A stretch of 64,000 nt of DNA from Alphaproteobacteria bacterium (GTDB lineage Bacteria; Myxococcota_A; UBA796; CAJQPC01): the NCBI GenBank assembly GCA_020632795.1, contig JACKEV010000011.1, positions 1 through 64,000 on the forward strand, written 5' to 3'. The position numbers and the translations under genes are program-made. A model generated the notes under the pieces. It made no database searches. It saw nothing but the letters and a program-made list of their open reading frames with translations, and was not told the DNA's origin. How positions within the stretch are numbered: position 1 is the first letter of the stretch; each line of letters begins with the position of its first letter. Shown piece after piece: positions 59,873 through 64,000 of this stretch.

Positions 59873-60427
59873 CTACTTCTTCTTCCGGCGGCCGCCCTGC
59901 TTGATGAGGTTCTCCACCAGCGGCCGGCTCATCCCTGTGATGTTGCACATGAGCTGGACCCGCTCCTCGCCATAGGCGAGGTTGATGACGATCAGGTCGA
60001 GATCAAGGATCTTGAAGAGGCTGGCCACCTTGGCGCTGGCCTCGTCGTGGTCGGCGATCTCGGCCCGAATGGCCCGCTCCCCGGCGGTCCGGATGAAGCT
60101 CATCACGCCCTCGACGAACTGGGGCGACAGCCCGATGCGCACATGGACCTCGCCGATGCGGCGGCGCCCCTCGAAGTAGTCCTCGCCGTAGCTCCCCTCG
60201 AAGAGCTGGCCCATCCACCGGGCGTGGGTGGCCTTGAGCGCGTCGACGCGACCCTCGATCTGCTTGGCCGTGGCCGGGGTGCGCCCCAGCACGTCGTAGA
60301 AGTCGTCGGTGATCCCCGGCCCGACCTTCGCGAAGATCGGCGCCAGCGACTTGAGCCTGGCGACGTCGTCCTCGCCGAAGCCCAGGAAGACCTTCATCTC
60401 TTCATAGGCCTTGTACATCTTGGACAT
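59873..60427 (-). CDS. Protoglobin-domain protein
   Basis: 184 residues from the ATG at 60425-60427, with GGAGAG upstream. The protoglobin/globin-sensor fold is recognisable: LGFGEDDVARLKSLAPIFAK, FYDVLGRTPATAKQ, HARWMGQLFEG, and IGEVHVRIGLSPQFVEGVM with the proximal haem His in VHVRIGL. A basic C-terminus ends GGRRKKK. It should bind haem and sense or handle O2, CO or NO. No output domain is attached; the roadblock gene 33 bp upstream on the same strand is a likely partner. Confidence 0.88.
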   Translation of the reverse strand: MSKMYKAYEEMKVFLGFGEDDVARLKSLAPIFAKVGPGITDDFYDVLGRTPATAKQIEGRVDALKATHARWMGQLFEGSYGEDYFEGRRRIGEVHVRIGLSPQFVEGVMSFIRTAGERAIRAEIADHDEASAKVASLFKILDLDLIVINLAYGEERVQLMCNITGMSRPLVENLIKQGGRRKKK

Positions 60428-60460
60428 GTCTCTCTCCACAGTTGGGGGCGTTGATCCGAC

Positions 60461-60826
60461 TCAGAGCATCCGCCCGATGTCCCGGGCCGCGCGCGAGGTG
60501 TCCAGGAAGATGAGGCCCAGCTTGGCCCGCGACGAGGTCAGCACGGCCAGCACCGCGTCGGGCCCGCAGCGGGTCAGGATCGCGTAGCCGTCCTCGCCCT
60601 TGATCATGCACATGCTCAGCTCGCCGCGGCCCAGCTCGTCGGCCATGCGCTCGGAGATGCCCAGCAGCGCGGCGCTCATGGCAGCGACGGAGTCGTCGTC
60701 CATGTCGGCGGGCAACGACGAGGCCATCATCAGGCCGTCGTTGTCGACGACCGCAGCGGCCTCGATGTCGGGGGTGGTGGTGGAAAGGTTACGGATCAGC
60801 TTGTTCAGGCTCTCGATGCGGCTCAT
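60461..60826 (-). CDS. Roadblock/LC7-domain protein
   Basis: 121 residues from the ATG at 60824-60826, behind AAGGAGAG. Roadblock fold: LNKLIRNLSTTTPDIEAAAV, DNDGLMMASSLPA, AAMSAALLGISERMADELG, GYAILTRCGPDAVLAVLTSS. Relatives (for example MglB) regulate small GTPases of polarity and gliding, but no GTPase gene is present here. Probably co-transcribed with the protoglobin gene; an O2-responsive signalling module is possible. Confidence 0.9.
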   Translation of the reverse strand: MSRIESLNKLIRNLSTTTPDIEAAAVVDNDGLMMASSLPADMDDDSVAAMSAALLGISERMADELGRGELSMCMIKGEDGYAILTRCGPDAVLAVLTSSRAKLGLIFLDTSRAARDIGRML

Positions 60827-60992
60827 CGCCTCTCTCCTTGGTGGACGGCGGCCGCTGAAGCGGACGACCGTCGGGAAACTGTGTGGTATCCGTCGGACGG
60901 GCGGCGGACGCCAGGCCGGGCTCAGCCCTGTACGGATCAAGCCCGCCGCGGCGCGCCTCCCTCCGGCACATGGACCGATTCGTCCAATCCAA

Positions 60993-61229
60993 TCATTGTC
61001 TTTCGTGAATCAGCCAGTCCTTGATCTGTGCGCGTTCGACGCAGGGCAGGCCGTTGAGGTGCGCCGCCGCGCTCACCTCGCCGTGCTGCTTGTTGTTGCC
61101 ATCTTCATCGACCCCACCCTTCGATGCAACTACCAAAAGACTTACATGTCCAAAAAGATCGCGTGCAGCCTGTTCACCCGAAAGACGTGCTTTACAGGAG
61201 ATTTCATCCGCCACGCACCATATGAACAT
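60993..61229 (-). CDS. Doubtful small ORF, 78 aa, in a 0.7-kb gap
   Basis: The gap 60827-61521 is less GC-rich than the flanks and holds no convincing gene. One minus-strand frame (ATG at 61229) encodes a hydrophilic product with two regions (SLLVVASKGGVDEDGNN, HLNGLPCVERAQIKDWLIHE). There is no good ribosome-binding site and no family was recognised. GGACCGATTCGTCC near 60972 is an imperfect palindrome upstream of the roadblock gene. The rest, including 61230-61480, shows nothing I can support. Confidence 0.25.
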   Translation of the reverse strand: MFIWCVADEISCKARLSGEQAARDLFGHVSLLVVASKGGVDEDGNNKQHGEVSAAAHLNGLPCVERAQIKDWLIHERQ

Positions 61230-61521
61230 ACCATGAGTTCTGGTGTTTCATATATACTCAGGTGTGCATATGTGTTGTCATGAACATCCATGTCTGCACA
61301 CAGTTCGTGACCTCACGGTCCCCTGACCCGCGCGAGAATCCACATGGATCCCCCCCGGCAGCCCGTATGGCACACGGAGCCCCCGACGCTCGCGTCGTGC
61401 CCTTCGAGCGCGGGACCGGCGGGTCCGGCGAGTCAACCGCTCCTGAGGTCGGTTAAGGTGAGCCCCTCGAACCTCTGGAGGGCCGCTGTCCGCTCCCCTG
61501 CCCCGCGCTGCGCTCGGCCTC

Positions 61522-62627
61522 GTGCTGCTCTGCTCGGGCTGCGGGGACGGAGACCGGGCCGGCGAGCGGCGCCCCGTGCCGGTCGCCCTGGCCGCCATCG
61601 AGCGCGGCGAGCTGTCCGCGCGGCGCACGCTGCCGGGCTCCTTGGAGGCCTCCTCGCGGATCGAGGTCACCACCACCGTCAGCGGGCGGCTGGCCGAGCT
61701 GGCCGTGGACCTGGGCGACCCGGTGCAGCGCGGTCAGGTGGTCGCCCGGCTGGACCGGGACGAGCTGGCCCAGGCCGTGCGCCAGGCCGAGGCCGAGGTC
61801 GCCGTGGCCGAGGCCAGCGTCACCGAGGCCCGGCTGCGCCAGGCCCAGGGCGCCAGGGACCTGGAGCGGGGCGCCGCCCTCCAGCAGCAGGCCGCCATCG
61901 CTGAGGCCGAGCTGGACGCCCTGCGCACCACCGCCCAGGGGCGGGACGCCGCGCTGGCGGTCGCCGAGGCGCAGGCCACCGCCGCCCGGGCCGCGCTGCG
62001 GGCCGCCCGCGCCCGGCTGGAGGACGCCGTCCTCACCGCCACCTGGACCGGCGACGACCCCCAGCGCGTGGTCGCCGAGCGCCTCGTGGACGAGGGCAGC
62101 GTGGTCGCCGCGAACACCCGGCTGCTCACCCTCGTCGACCTCGACCCCCTGCGCGCCGTCGTCCACGTCACCGAGCGCGACCTCGGCGCCCTGGCCGCCG
62201 GCCAGCCGGTCACCCTGCGCACCGACGCCTGGCCGGGCGAGACCTTCCCCGCCCGCGTCGACCGCATCGCCCCTGTCTTCGACCCGGCCTCCCGCCAGGC
62301 CCGGGTGGAGCTGGCCGTGCCCAACCCCGACGGGCGCCTGCGCCCCGGGCTCTTCGTGACGGCCGAGGTGGTCACCGACACCGCCAAGGACGCCTGGATC
62401 GTGCCCGCCGACGCCCTGGTCCGCCGGGACGGGCAGCCGGTGATCTTCGTGGTGGACCCCGGCGCCGACGCCGCGCGTCTCGTGCCCGTGCAGCCCGGCC
62501 TGCAGGACGCCGGTCGCGTCCAGCTCACCCCGGTCGAGGGCGCGTTGTCCACGGAGGGCCGGGTGGTGGTGCTGGGGCAGCAGCTCCTGGGCGACGGGGC
62601 GGCGGTCGTGGTGCCGCCGGAGGCGCC

Positions 62628-62631
<4 letters not shown>
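61522..62631 (+). CDS. RND efflux periplasmic adaptor (membrane fusion protein)
   Basis: 369 residues from the GTG at 61522. However, a lipoprotein signal (LGLVLLCSGC) needs more N-terminal residues; in frame upstream, a CTG at 61486 preceded by GGAGG would give a normal signal. The HlyD/AcrA layout is clear: RRTLPGSLEASSRIEVTTTV, lipoyl half LAVDLGDPVQRGQVVARLD, a coiled-coil hairpin rich in Ala/Glu (about 85-170), second lipoyl half, and the beta-barrel GLFVTAEVVTDTAKDAWIV. It joins the inner-membrane pump to an outer-membrane channel. The stop overlaps the pump GTG. Confidence 0.88.

Positions 62632-64000
<1,369 letters not shown>

Overview
The window is very GC-rich and densely packed. 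Its gene content points to a myxobacterium-like member of Myxococcota (order Polyangiales or a relative): lipoproteins with Asp/Cys-rich MopE-type repeats, a Gly/Ala-rich C-terminal tail resembling a MYXO-CTERM sorting tail, Ser/Thr kinase signalling, an ECF42 sigma factor with its YCII partner, a lipoxygenase, and several CHAT/caspase-like proteins with effector-associated (death-like) adaptor domains. This placement is inference from content; there is no rRNA or ribosomal marker in the window. I found no tRNA, rRNA or CRISPR array.

Layout. 1-505: the 3' end of a cytochrome P450 plus a scrap of an Uma2 gene; this segment is repeated almost perfectly at 17.6-18.1 kb. 0.6-6.0 kb (minus): an apparent operon of an ECF-like sigma factor, a one-pass membrane partner, a secreted caspase-like protein and a MopE/FG-GAP lipoprotein. 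6.7-16.7 kb: the most interesting region, a complete diversity-generating retroelement (DGR) in an operon of conflict/immunity type. 16.9-18.6 kb: a rearrangement scar of two 5'-truncated genes joined head to head, then Uma2. 18.7-26.1 kb: envelope proteins, a two-component system and small metabolic enzymes. 26.3-31.8 kb: a surface-protein operon (IPT/TIG-Kelch lipoprotein, beta-barrel-like protein, vWA lipoprotein). 31.7-43.9 kb: ECF42 sigma/YCII, a broken dps, MscS, a DksA-like protein, a phosphodiesterase, an adenylate cyclase, a Ser/Thr kinase and a MopE-like protein. 44.0-52.2 kb: a second conflict island with a 1500-residue EAD-CHAT-NTPase-TPR protein, the tail of a lost paralogue, a lower-GC patch with two related small secreted proteins, a winged-helix protein, an orphan EAD1 domain and a trypsin-like protease. 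52.3-64.0 kb: a TetR protein with two DNA-binding domains, a PEP-synthase/rifampicin-phosphotransferase-like enzyme, a permease, a lipoxygenase, a saccharopine-dehydrogenase-like protein, a protoglobin/roadblock pair and the start of an RND efflux operon.

The DGR. On the minus strand, in order of transcription: an EAD-like adaptor (14329-15396), a MoxR-type AAA+ ATPase (13255-14319), a 1090-residue membrane protein ending in an FGE/C-type-lectin domain that carries variable repeat VR2 (9983-13255), an HRDC accessory protein (9364-9840), an Avd-like four-helix protein (9033-9374), the reverse transcriptase (to 7679; catalytic domain ends near 8020), the template repeat TR (7883-8006) and a second FGE-fold protein carrying VR1 (6732-7682). 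TR and VR2 align without gaps over 124 bp with 12 differences. All 12 fall on adenines of the coding-strand TR, and none falls on the other 100 non-adenine positions. That is the signature of adenine-specific mutagenic retrohoming. A divergent CHAT protease (15418-16743) starts 22 bases from the adaptor start. The likely logic, which is inference, is a diversified sensor coupled through an AAA+ ATPase and adaptor domains to a caspase-like effector.
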